From Herbidospora yilanensis (GTDB taxonomy: Bacteria > Actinomycetota > Actinomycetes > Streptosporangiales > Streptosporangiaceae), in NCBI RefSeq assembly GCF_001570565.1, contig NZ_BBXE01000021.1, positions 186,001 through 250,000 on the forward strand: a stretch of 64,000 nucleotides of DNA, written 5' to 3'. A program made the position numbers and the translations under genes. Position 1 is the stretch's first letter. Each line of letters starts with the position of its first letter. Below are positions 48,745 through 56,341 of the stretch, in pieces. The notes under the pieces were generated by a model that was not told the origin of the DNA, did no database searches, and saw only the letters and a program-made list of their open reading frames with translations.

Positions 48745-49356
48745 ATGAGCATCGACATGACGATGATGTACGCCCTCCACGACGCCCTCAGACGCGAGCT
48801 CGATCGGGTCGCCCGCCTGACCGAGACCCCCGACGGCCTGCTCAAGGCCACCGTGACCTGGGATCTGTTCACCACCTACCTGCACATCCACCACACGTCG
48901 GAAGACGACGCCCTGTGGCCCGCCCTGCGGAAGGTCGTCCCGGAGACCGACCTGGCCCTCCTCGACGCCATGGAGGCCGAACACGCCGTCATCGACCCCG
49001 CCCTGGCCGCCGTCGAGTCGAGCGCCGCCGGCGACCTGGCCGAGAACGTGGCCGTCCTGCGCGACCGGCTCACCGCCCACCTCCGGCACGAGGAGCGTGA
49101 GACCCTGCCCCTGATCGCCGCCACCCTCCCCCAGGAGGAGTGGGCCCGCTTCGGCGCGCTCCACCGTCAGCGCGTGGGCGGCGACACCGGCCGCTATCTG
49201 CCCTGGATGCTCGACTCCGCCGCCGACGACCTCGCCGACCGTGTGCTGAGCTCCCTGCCCGACTCCATGAAGGCCGCCTACCGGGACGAGTGGCTCCCGG
49301 CATACCGCACGATGCGTGTCACATCCGGTCCAGGTGGTACGTCTACGGGGTCATGA
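48745..49356 (+). CDS. Hemerythrin domain-containing protein
   Basis: A 203-aa four-helix protein. Candidate iron ligands are His12 (LHDAL), the HIHHTSEDDALWP segment and the HLRHEERETLPL segment, the HHE pattern. The ATG at 48745 follows an upstream region with a MarR-type palindrome. Its stop overlaps the sigma factor start (ATGA). An oxygen- or redox-sensing role fits the neighbouring redox genes but is inference. Confidence 0.85.
   Translation: MSIDMTMMYALHDALRRELDRVARLTETPDGLLKATVTWDLFTTYLHIHHTSEDDALWPALRKVVPETDLALLDAMEAEHAVIDPALAAVESSAAGDLAENVAVLRDRLTAHLRHEERETLPLIAATLPQEEWARFGALHRQRVGGDTGRYLPWMLDSAADDLADRVLSSLPDSMKAAYRDEWLPAYRTMRVTSGPGGTSTGS
49317..49343 (+). promoter_or_regulatory. 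ECF41-type promoter TGTCACA-N16-CGTC, copy 1
   Basis: TGTCACA (49317-49323), 16 bases, CGTC (49340-49343). ATG of the sigma gene follows 9 bp later, so the transcript would be almost leaderless. It lies in the 3' end of the hemerythrin gene. This matches the ECF41 promoter consensus that I recall. Confidence 0.75.
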
Positions 49357-50216
49357 CTTTCAGTGAGCACCGGAAGGTCCTGCTCGGGGTCGCCTACCGC
49401 GTCCTCGGCAGCGTCACCGACGCCGAAGACGTCGTCCAGGAGGCCTGGCTGCGCTGGTCTCAGCTCCCCGAGGGCCACGCCGACGACGAGCGCGCCTATC
49501 TCGTCCGGGTCACCACGAACCTGGCCATCGACCGGCTCCGGCACGTCAAGACGCGCCGGGAGTCCTACGTCGGCCCCTGGCTCCCGGAGCTCGTCAGCAC
49601 GCCCGACGTCGCCGAGGAGGCCGAGCTCGCCGACTCGGTCGAGCTGGCGCTCCTGGTCGTGCTGGAGACGCTCTCGCCGCTGGAGAGAGCGGTCTTCGTC
49701 CTGAGGGAGGCGTTCGGCTACAGCCACGCCGAGATCGGCGCCGTCCTGGGCCGCGACGAGGCGGCCGTCCGGCAGCTCGCCAAACGCGCCCGCGACCACG
49801 TCAGGGAGCGGCGGCCCCGCTACGACGTCGACCGCGGCGAGCGCCGCGAGATCACCGAGCGGTTCGTCAGCGCCGCCGCCGGGGGCGACCTCGACGGGCT
49901 GACCGCCCTGCTGGCCCGAGACGTCACGCTGGTCGGCGACGGCGGCGGCAAGGCCAAGGCGCCGCGGAACATCCTCGCCGGGGCCGTGAACGTGGCCAGG
50001 TTCCTGATCTCCATCGCCTCCGAGCGCGGCGTCAGCCGCTTCCTCGGCGGTCTCGACGCCGAGCTCTCCATCGAGATCGCCAGCGTGAACGGGGGGCCGG
50101 CGGTCGTCGTCCACGCCGACGGGCGGGTGGCGGCGGTTTTCTCGCTGGTCGTGGCCGACGGGCTGGTCCAGACGGTGTTCGTCGTCGCCAACCCGGAGAA
50201 GATGTCACATCTGTGA
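49353..50216 (+). CDS. ECF41-family RNA polymerase sigma factor (SigJ-like, SnoaL-fused)
   Basis: A 287-aa sigma factor. Region 2 (about 1-70, SVTDAEDVVQEAWLRW) and region 4 (about 100-155, GYSHAEIGAVLGRDEAAVRQL) are followed by a SnoaL-like C-terminal domain. All three ECF41 motifs are present: WLPE (76-79), DGGGK (196-200) and NPEKM (280-284, usual form NPDKL). In this family the C-domain replaces a separate anti-sigma factor. ATG 49353 overlaps the hemerythrin stop. It probably activates its own promoter and the next gene. Confidence 0.92.
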   Translation: MTFSEHRKVLLGVAYRVLGSVTDAEDVVQEAWLRWSQLPEGHADDERAYLVRVTTNLAIDRLRHVKTRRESYVGPWLPELVSTPDVAEEAELADSVELALLVVLETLSPLERAVFVLREAFGYSHAEIGAVLGRDEAAVRQLAKRARDHVRERRPRYDVDRGERREITERFVSAAAGGDLDGLTALLARDVTLVGDGGGKAKAPRNILAGAVNVARFLISIASERGVSRFLGGLDAELSIEIASVNGGPAVVVHADGRVAAVFSLVVADGLVQTVFVVANPEKMSHL

Positions 50217-50229
50217 GATCGCGCCCGTC
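50203..50229 (+). promoter_or_regulatory. ECF41-type promoter TGTCACA-N16-CGTC, copy 2
   Basis: TGTCACA (50203-50209), 16 bases, CGTC (50226-50229), 9 bp before the oxidoreductase ATG. Spacer length and distance to the ATG are the same as in copy 1. Confidence 0.75.
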
Positions 50230-50238
50230 CACGGGTGC

Positions 50239-51399
50239 ATGACACAGATCACCATCATCGGCGGCGGGCTCGCCGGCCTCACTGCGGCCATCGCCTGCGC
50301 GGAGGAGGGCGCGGACGTCCTGCTCCACGAGGCCCACCGGACCCTCGGCGGCCGGGCCCGGTCGACCGCCGAACCCTACGTCGCCAACGACGGCACCCAC
50401 GTCCTCTACTCCGACGGAGCGCCGTTCCGCTGGCTCGACCGGCGCGGCCTGGCCGGGCCCTGCCGGTCGCTGACCCTGAAGGAGTTCCGGAAGTTCCGGG
50501 TCCGGTACGACTCCCGTCTGCTCGCCCGCCCTCCGCGCCCCCTGGTCAGGGCTCTGCTGAAGCGGGGCCTCGACGCCCCCGTCCACGAGAGTTTCGCGAG
50601 CTGGGGACAGCGCCACCTGGGCGAGGAGGCGACGAACGCCGTGGCCGGCCTGCTGGGCGTGGTCACCTACGAGGCCGACCCGGGCCGCCTGTCGGCGAAG
50701 TTCGTCTGGGACCGGTTCCGGCGCGTCTCGCGACCCGGCTTCCCGTCCCCCCGCTACGTCGTCGGCGGCTGGGGCCGCATGATCGGGCGCATGGCCGCGC
50801 GGGCCCGCGACCTCGGCGTCACGATCGAGACCGGTTCGCGGGTCACCGAACCGCCCTCGGGCCCCGTCATCGTCGCCACCGGCCTGGACGCCGCCCGCAC
50901 CCTCCTCGGCGACCCGGCCCTGACGTGGGAGAGCGGCCGGTCGGCCCTGCTCGACCTCGGCCTCACGCGGGACCCCGCCGACGCCTTCGTGGTCTCCGAT
51001 CTCGACGAGGGCGGCTTCTTGGAACGGTACTCCTCGCCCGATCCGACCCTCGCGCCCGAGAACGAGAGCCTGATTCAGCTCCAGATGCCCCTGCGTCCCG
51101 GCGAGGGCAAGAACGAGGGGATCGCCCGTCTGGAGCGGCTCGCCGACCTCGGTCTCCCCCGCTGGCGCGACCGCGTCACCTGGCGCAGGGAGGCCCTCGC
51201 CTCAGGCCGCACCGGGGCCCTTGACCTGCCCGGACTCACCTGGAGGGACCGTCCGGCCATCGACCGGGGCGACGGCGTCCGGCTCGCCGGAGACAGCGTC
51301 GCGGCGCCCGGCCTGCTGAGCGAGGTGGCGGTCAACAGCGCGCTGGAGGCGGCCCGCCGGGCGGTCGCGTCGATCGGGAAAACCCGGCAGATGAAGTAA
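50239..51399 (+). CDS. FAD-dependent oxidoreductase (phytoene desaturase/amine oxidase-like)
   Basis: A 386-aa flavoprotein. The dinucleotide-binding motif IIGGGLAGLTAAIACAEEGA (about 5-24) and ENxRGGRARS-like TLGGRARSTAEPY lie near the N-terminus, and a C-terminal FAD motif (RLAGDSVAAPGLLSEVAVNSA) near residue 350. The substrate is unknown. ECF41 sigma factors are usually paired with one oxidoreductase, epimerase or decarboxylase gene; this is that partner by position and promoter. A hairpin follows the stop. Confidence 0.85.
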   Translation: MTQITIIGGGLAGLTAAIACAEEGADVLLHEAHRTLGGRARSTAEPYVANDGTHVLYSDGAPFRWLDRRGLAGPCRSLTLKEFRKFRVRYDSRLLARPPRPLVRALLKRGLDAPVHESFASWGQRHLGEEATNAVAGLLGVVTYEADPGRLSAKFVWDRFRRVSRPGFPSPRYVVGGWGRMIGRMAARARDLGVTIETGSRVTEPPSGPVIVATGLDAARTLLGDPALTWESGRSALLDLGLTRDPADAFVVSDLDEGGFLERYSSPDPTLAPENESLIQLQMPLRPGEGKNEGIARLERLADLGLPRWRDRVTWRREALASGRTGALDLPGLTWRDRPAIDRGDGVRLAGDSVAAPGLLSEVAVNSALEAARRAVASIGKTRQMK

Positions 51400-51456
51400 A
51401 GGATGGGGGCAGATTGGCCCGATCCACCTCCCATGGCCTAGGCTTAATGAGTGGTC

Positions 51457-51485
51457 GCCCGAGGCGAGGTCAGGTCGCCTCGGGC
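51457..51485. terminator. Hairpin terminator between convergent genes
   Basis: Perfect 11-bp stem GCCCGAGGCGA / TCGCCTCGGGC with a 7-base loop. It lies between the oxidoreductase and the convergent AlaX gene; the plus strand continues CCACCCTTATTT. Confidence 0.75.
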
Positions 51486-51514
51486 GGCCACCCTTATTTC
51501 CCGCCCGAAACCCG

Positions 51515-52351
51515 CTATCCGCGGGCGACCCGCGTCGTCATCGCCAGTTCGTCGCCGTCGAGGGCGAACTCCACCGCGACCGCGTTGAGCTCCCCCGTGC
51601 TGGTCAGATGGGTGCCCCCGCAGGGAATCGACGCCTCGGTCCCGGGCAGGAGGCAGCGCCACGTCCGGCGGGCGGTGAGGTCTTCGTCGGGGCAGTCGAC
51701 CCAGACGGGCGCGTCGGCGGCGATCCACTCCTTGAGCCGCTCGCCCACCTGCGCGGTCAGCGCGGGCAGATCGAGCCCCGCGGGGTCGAAGCCCTTGCGC
51801 CGCAACGACTTGCCCAGCCGGTAGACGTCGCGGCTGCCGTGGTTCAGGATCCGCGACGACGTGATCGCGAGCTGGTCGAAGTCGGGGTTGCCCAGGCTGT
51901 CGGCGCGGGCCTCCTTGCGCCAGAGCGGCGCCAGCGCCTCGTTGAGCGCCAGCGCCGTCAGGTGGCAGGCGGTGTGGCCGGCCGAGAGGCCGTGGCGGCG
52001 GTCGGGGTCGACCCACAACTCGACCTGGCCCTCGATGGGCTCCTCCATGATGTGGACGACGAGCCAGTGCCACCCCTCGGCGCCCCGCTTCACGGGGATC
52101 TCGTCGCCGATGTAGAGGGTCTGGCCGTCAGTCGCACCGGTCTGGCAGTCGACCACCCGGGCTCCGGCGAGCAGGCCGGTGTCGGCCGGCTGGTCGGGCC
52201 ACGCGTGGTCGAGTGGGTGGAACGGGGTCCGGGCCACGATCACTCCGTGCCCGCCCCCCAGCGGCACCCGCGCGACCACTTCCGACGATCCGGTCAGCCC
52301 GCCCTTGGGATAGGTGACCTGGGTCGATGCGCGAAGGTCCATGACTGTCAT
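51515..52351 (-). CDS. Alanyl-tRNA editing protein (AlaX family)
   Basis: A 278-aa metal-dependent hydrolase. The zinc motifs HTACH (126-130) and CGGTH (244-248) are those of AlaRS editing domains and free AlaX proteins, which hydrolyse mischarged Ser- or Gly-tRNA(Ala). The N-terminal glycine-rich barrel carries TPFHPLDHAWPDQ in place of the usual TxFxPxxGGQ motif. Starts at ATG 52351 or 52342. Its first 224 bp overlap the MFS frame on the same strand. Confidence 0.85.
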   Translation of the reverse strand: MTVMDLRASTQVTYPKGGLTGSSEVVARVPLGGGHGVIVARTPFHPLDHAWPDQPADTGLLAGARVVDCQTGATDGQTLYIGDEIPVKRGAEGWHWLVVHIMEEPIEGQVELWVDPDRRHGLSAGHTACHLTALALNEALAPLWRKEARADSLGNPDFDQLAITSSRILNHGSRDVYRLGKSLRRKGFDPAGLDLPALTAQVGERLKEWIAADAPVWVDCPDEDLTARRTWRCLLPGTEASIPCGGTHLTSTGELNAVAVEFALDGDELAMTTRVARG

Positions 52352-53546
52352 TATCGGGCACGTCGTCCAGGACCCGGTCGCCGCCCACGTACCACCCGGT
52401 GACCGCCTGGGCGGCGACCACCACGAAGAGCAGGGCGAACGGCAGCGTCCAGCCGCCGGAGACCTGGTAGAGCAGGCCGACCACGAGGGGCCCGGCCCCG
52501 GCGATGAGGTACCCGGCGCTCTGCCCGAACGCCGACAACGCGGCGGTGGCCTCGGCGGTCCGGGTGCGCAGCCCCAGCAGCGCGAGGGCCAGCGGGAACG
52601 ACCCCATGGCCAGCGACAGCACCAGCGTCCACACCACGATCGCCTGGCCGGTCATCAGCCCGGCGAAGCCGATCACGTAGATGGCGGCGAACCCGAGGAT
52701 CAGGGGCCGCTGGTCGCGCATCCGGGTCGCCAGGGCGGGCACCACGAGCGAGACCGGGATGCCGACCGCGGCGAAGATCGCCATGACGGTGCCGGTCTGC
52801 TCGCCGGTGAACCCGTGGTCGAGCAGGAACTGCGGGAACCAGCCGAAGATGACGTACGCGATCAGGCTCTGCGACCCGAAGTAGCCGGCCATGGCCCAGG
52901 CGAGCCGGTTGCGGAGCAGGTCCCCCGGCCGGATCCCGCCGGCGGCCCCGCGCTCGGGCTCGGTGCGCAGCAGCGCGAGCCACGGGATGACCGCCACGGC
53001 CGCCAGCGCCGCCCACACCCCGAGGGCGACGTGCCAGTCGCCGTCGGCGGCCTTCTGGATCGGCACGGTCGCCGCCGCCGAGATCATCGTGCCGAACGCG
53101 AGCCCGACAGAGTAGAGCGTGGTCAGCGGCCCCGGCCGGGCCGGGAAGTGCCGCTTGATCAGCGTCGGGATCAGCACGTTGCCGATCGCGCCGCCCGAGA
53201 GCGCGACCGCGCTGGCCAGCAGGAACACCGCGACGTCGTCGACCATCGACCGGACCAGCAGGCCCACGCCGGTGAGCACGAGCGCCGCCACGAGCAGCCG
53301 GTGTTCCCCGGCCCGTCGGGACAGGGCCGGCGTCACCGCGCCGAAGGCGGCGAAGCAGAGGACCGGCAGCGTGGTGAGCACCCCCGCGGTCACCGCCGAC
53401 ATGCCGAGAGAGTCTCTGATCTGGTCGAGCACCGGGCCGACGCTGCTGACCGCGGTACGCAGGTTCAGCGCGGCCAGCACGATCCCCAAGGCCACCAGCC
53501 AGGCGATCGATCCGGTACGACTTCGGCGGGCGGCGATCGCTGCCAT
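52128..53546 (-). CDS. MFS transporter, CynX/NimT-like
   Basis: A 472-aa frame. Residues about 15-400 hold twelve membrane helices with the CynX-type start NLRTAVSSVGPVLDQIRD and the cytosolic loop GNVLIPTLIKRHFP. The last about 70 residues are polar low-complexity and overlap the downstream AlaX gene by 224 bp in another frame, so the functional protein may end earlier through an assembly or frame difference. Substrate unknown; relatives include cyanate and 2-nitroimidazole exporters. A perfect 9-bp-arm palindrome lies 23 bp upstream of the start. Confidence 0.85.
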   Translation of the reverse strand: MAAIAARRSRTGSIAWLVALGIVLAALNLRTAVSSVGPVLDQIRDSLGMSAVTAGVLTTLPVLCFAAFGAVTPALSRRAGEHRLLVAALVLTGVGLLVRSMVDDVAVFLLASAVALSGGAIGNVLIPTLIKRHFPARPGPLTTLYSVGLAFGTMISAAATVPIQKAADGDWHVALGVWAALAAVAVIPWLALLRTEPERGAAGGIRPGDLLRNRLAWAMAGYFGSQSLIAYVIFGWFPQFLLDHGFTGEQTGTVMAIFAAVGIPVSLVVPALATRMRDQRPLILGFAAIYVIGFAGLMTGQAIVVWTLVLSLAMGSFPLALALLGLRTRTAEATAALSAFGQSAGYLIAGAGPLVVGLLYQVSGGWTLPFALLFVVVAAQAVTGWYVGGDRVLDDVPDNDSHGPSRIDPGHLSQGRADRIVGSGRAGAAGGRARSDRGPDPVPPTRPRVARPAGRHRPARRSPGGRLPDRCD

Positions 53547-53568
53547 GCCTAACTCAATCCCCCACTCA

Positions 53569-53589
53569 TCGAATCATCCTATGATTCGA
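53569..53589. promoter_or_regulatory. Palindrome TCGAATCAT-CCT-ATGATTCGA upstream of the MFS gene
   Basis: Perfect inverted repeat, 9-bp arms and 3-base spacer, 23 bp before the MFS ATG. It resembles operators of GntR/FadR-type regulators, which often control CynX-like transporters. No such regulator is adjacent. Confidence 0.6.
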
Positions 53590-53638
53590 CAAAGTTTAGG
53601 ACTCCTTTGTCCAGTTAGGCAAACTGGTTGTAATAAAT

Positions 53639-53662
53639 GTGGGCGGCCCGGAGGCCGCCCAC
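53639..53662 (-). terminator. Terminator of the SRPBCC gene
   Basis: Perfect 10-bp stem GTGGGCGGCC / GGCCGCCCAC with CGGA loop, 8 bp past the stop on the minus strand, followed there by ATTTATTA. Confidence 0.85.
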
Positions 53663-53669
53663 GGGTGGA

Positions 53670-54242
53670 TCAGGCCACCGGAGGGGTCAGCGGCGGGCCT
53701 TCGTCGTGGCGGGGGTTGCCGTAAGGGCGGGGCGTCGGCCCAGGCGGGGGCAGGGTCGTGTCGCCCGGCAGGGTGCCGCCCGGCTCGTGCCGGTCGCCGA
53801 CGTCGCCGCGCCAGCCGCCGGTCGCGTGGCCCCGCGACTCGATGAACTCCTTGAACCGGCCGAGGTCGCCGTTGACCCGCATGCGGACGATCTGCAGCGC
53901 GTCGCCCATGGTCTCGGTGAACCCCTCGGGGTCGTACTCCATCCGCAGGGTGACCCGGCAGGCGGCGGCCCCGAGGGTCTCGAAGGTCACCGTCCCGGAC
54001 TGGCGGGGACGCTCCAGCGACCGCCATTCGATGCGGTGGTCGGGGGTCTGCTCGGTGATCTCGGCCTCGAACTCGCGCCGGATCCCGGCGATCTCGACGA
54101 CCCAGTGCGTACGCCGGTCGTCAAGCTGCTTGACCGACTCCACGCCTTCCATGAATTCGGGGAAGGACTCGAACTGAGTCCACTGGTCGTAGGCGGTACG
54201 GATCGGCACATCCACGTCCACCGTGTGTTCGATCGTGCTCAC
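53670..54242 (-). CDS. SRPBCC-family (cyclase/dehydrase-like) protein
   Basis: A 190-aa protein. A START-like helix-grip fold spans about 1-145 (VDVPIRTAYDQWTQFESFPEFMEGV then FKEFIESRG). A proline-rich tail follows. Such proteins bind hydrophobic ligands or lipids; a coenzyme Q-binding group shares this start. It is probably cytoplasmic. Separate from the membrane-protein pair upstream by about 30 bp. Confidence 0.82.
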   Translation of the reverse strand: MSTIEHTVDVDVPIRTAYDQWTQFESFPEFMEGVESVKQLDDRRTHWVVEIAGIRREFEAEITEQTPDHRIEWRSLERPRQSGTVTFETLGAAACRVTLRMEYDPEGFTETMGDALQIVRMRVNGDLGRFKEFIESRGHATGGWRGDVGDRHEPGGTLPGDTTLPPPGPTPRPYGNPRHDEGPPLTPPVA

Positions 54243-54272
54243 TGCCGTTCCTCCTGAAATGTCGGGGAACGG

Positions 54273-54665
54273 TCACCCCTGCCCGCGTCGGCGGGTTCCG
54301 AACAACCAGAGAAGCCCGATCACGGGCAGCACGAGCGGGATGAACAGATAGCCGCTGCCGTAGCCCGACCACACGGTCGCGTGCGGGAAGGCCTGCGAGT
54401 CGACGACCGACAGGGTCCCGACCACGAGCACACCGGCCAGCTCGATCAGGCACGCCGCCACCGCCAGCCGCTCGTTCCCCCTGGCCAGCGCCACGGTCAG
54501 CACGATGTAGACGACCGCCGCGAACGCCGACAACGAGTAGGCCAGCGGCGCCTCGGAGAACTTGGCCGCGATCTGCACCCCGGCCCGCGCCGAGGCGGCC
54601 AGCGCGAAGATCCCGTAGACCGCGACGAGCACCCGGCCGGGCCCGGTGTTGACCCCGGTGGTCAC
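54273..54665 (-). CDS. Small integral membrane protein
   Basis: A 130-aa protein with about four hydrophobic helices (LVAVYGIFALAASARAG, SLSAFAAVVYIVLTVAL, ACLIELAGVLVVGTLSVV and LFIPLVLPVIGLLWLFG). It starts with GTG overlapping the stop of the next upstream gene. A conserved aromatic/Gly loop (HATVWSGYGSGY) is between helices 3 and 4. Function is unknown; it is a common actinomycete pair. Confidence 0.78.
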   Translation of the reverse strand: MTTGVNTGPGRVLVAVYGIFALAASARAGVQIAAKFSEAPLAYSLSAFAAVVYIVLTVALARGNERLAVAACLIELAGVLVVGTLSVVDSQAFPHATVWSGYGSGYLFIPLVLPVIGLLWLFGTRRRGQG

Positions 54666-55012
54666 GGCATGTCCCACAACTGCAACAACCGCCCCGTCAT
54701 CACCCCGGCCGTGAAAGCGGCCACGGCGATCACCGCGGGCCCCCAGCGGGTGCGCTCGGCCCGGCCCCACCACAGGGCCGCCGGCGGGATGACGATCGTG
54801 CCGATGAGGTAGCCGACGAAAGTGGCCTGCTCGGTCACCTGACCGGCCTTCGGAAGGGCGATCACGGCCTGCACGACGAGGGCCAGCTCGACCAGGACCA
54901 GCCCGGCCAGGATGAGCGCCCCCATGGGCCGGTTCCGGATCGCCGTGACGAGGGAGACGACGGCCAGCAGCAGGGCCGCGCCGATCACCCATCCGGAATA
55001 GGCGGAGAACAT
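54662..55012 (-). CDS. Small integral membrane protein
   Basis: A 116-aa protein with about four helices (AYSGWVIGAALLLAVVSLV, ALILAGLVLVELALVVQAV, FVGYLIGTIVIPPAALW and AVIAVAAFTAGVMTG). The ATG 55012 is chosen because the longer frame adds charged, non-homologous residues. Its stop overlaps the start of the downstream membrane gene, suggesting a two-subunit membrane complex. Confidence 0.75.
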   Translation of the reverse strand: MFSAYSGWVIGAALLLAVVSLVTAIRNRPMGALILAGLVLVELALVVQAVIALPKAGQVTEQATFVGYLIGTIVIPPAALWWGRAERTRWGPAVIAVAAFTAGVMTGRLLQLWDMP

Positions 55013-55146
55013 GCCCAGCAGGGTACCGGTGGCCAATGCCGGTCCGTGCGCCACGGCCGACACCGCCGGCCTGATCCGGTTCGTGCAGCTCACAGGCGAT
55101 GGCGCGCGTCCTGCGGCCGGTCGCGGCCCTCGGCACAGGTCACCCA

Positions 55147-55180
55147 CCGGCGCGGCCGGCAGGACCGCCGGCCGCGCCGG
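55147..55180 (-). terminator. Long perfect hairpin after the YbdK-like gene
   Basis: A 14-bp perfect stem CCGGCGCGGCCGGC / GCCGGCCGCGCCGG with an AGGACC loop, 28 bp past the stop codon. No T-run follows, but such GC-rich hairpins commonly terminate in actinomycetes. Confidence 0.8.
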
Positions 55181-55207
55181 GATGTGGACCGGCTGGTGCG
55201 GGGCCCC

Positions 55208-56302
55208 TCAGCCTTCGGCGGTCTCCCGCACCAGCAGGTCCACCACATCGGTGGCCTGCCCCTTCTTCCGGTACGCCGCCCGCTGCCGCGCCGCCGACCC
55301 GCCGAGCCGCACCGCCTCCAGGGCCAGCGCCGACACCGTCTCCCAGTCGCCGAGCGCCTCCAGGGTCGGGCGCAACTCCTCCAGCAGCGTCTCCACCAGC
55401 AGCCCGGCCGGGCCCGGTTTCCCGGTGAGCGGCGAGATGAGGTCGCCGCCCAGCCCGGAACGGGCCGCCCGCCAGGTCGCCGCGCGCAACATCGCGGGCC
55501 GCTGGTCGAACCGGGGCGGCGTCCCGGCCTCCACCGCGTCGGTCTCCCGGACGACCAGGGCCCGGAACAGCCCGGCCAGCAGGACCATGTCGTCGACCCG
55601 GGGAACCGCGTCGCAGACCCGCAGCTCCATCGTCGGCACGTGCGCCGACAACCGGATGTCGAAGTAGACCATCCCCCGGTCGTCGATCACCCCGGAGGTG
55701 ACCAGGTCGGCGACGGTCTGGTCGTATTCGGCCGCCGACGCGAACGGCCCGAGCGGCCCGGCGGTCGGCCAGCGCTGCCAGGCCAGGGTCCGGCTGCTGG
55801 CGTAGCCGCTGTCGGTCTCGAACCAGTAGGGCGAACTCGCCGAGACGGCCAGTAAGACGGGCAGCCACGGCTGCACCCGCTGTGCCACCAGCACGGCCAG
55901 ATCGCGGTCGGTGATCTCCACGTGCACCTGGCCGCCGCAGATGAACTGCTCGCGGGCGATGTACTGGTAGGTGTCGAGCAGGTATTCGTAACGTTCGTCG
56001 GCGGTGAGCTCGAACCCGCCGGAGCCGTGCAGGGGGGCGGTGCCGGAGCCGACGATGCCCAGGCCGTGGGGTTCGGCGCTGGCGATCAGGCGACGGCGCA
56101 GCTCGACCAGGTCGGCGCGGAGCGCGGCCAGGTCGGGGGTCGGGGTGCTGTTGGTCTCGACGACGGCCTGCTGGAGCTCGGCCGAGAAACTCTTGCCGGG
56201 AAGGCCGTCGAGGACGACATGGGCCTGTGGGGTCAGCCGGCGGCTGACGAGGTCGACGACGTGGAATTCCTCTTCCACGCCCAGCGCCACCAAGCGAGTC
56301 AT
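55208..56302 (-). CDS. Carboxylate-amine ligase / glutamate-cysteine ligase type 2 (YbdK family)
   Basis: A 364-aa protein. LGVEEEFHVVD (about 5-15) and CGGQVHVEI (about 120-128) are ATP-grasp-like GCS2 motifs, and METRVCD-like TMELRVCDAVP lies at about 222-232. These enzymes join glutamate with amines or cysteine. It may be an EgtA- or YbdK-like paralogue; no other ergothioneine or mycothiol genes are next to it. Starts at ATG 56302 or 56323. Confidence 0.85.
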   Translation of the reverse strand: MTRLVALGVEEEFHVVDLVSRRLTPQAHVVLDGLPGKSFSAELQQAVVETNSTPTPDLAALRADLVELRRRLIASAEPHGLGIVGSGTAPLHGSGGFELTADERYEYLLDTYQYIAREQFICGGQVHVEITDRDLAVLVAQRVQPWLPVLLAVSASSPYWFETDSGYASSRTLAWQRWPTAGPLGPFASAAEYDQTVADLVTSGVIDDRGMVYFDIRLSAHVPTMELRVCDAVPRVDDMVLLAGLFRALVVRETDAVEAGTPPRFDQRPAMLRAATWRAARSGLGGDLISPLTGKPGPAGLLVETLLEELRPTLEALGDWETVSALALEAVRLGGSAARQRAAYRKKGQATDVVDLLVRETAEG

Positions 56303-56341
56303 AAGACGTGATCTACCCATCATCCGGTGAATGAGTGCGAA

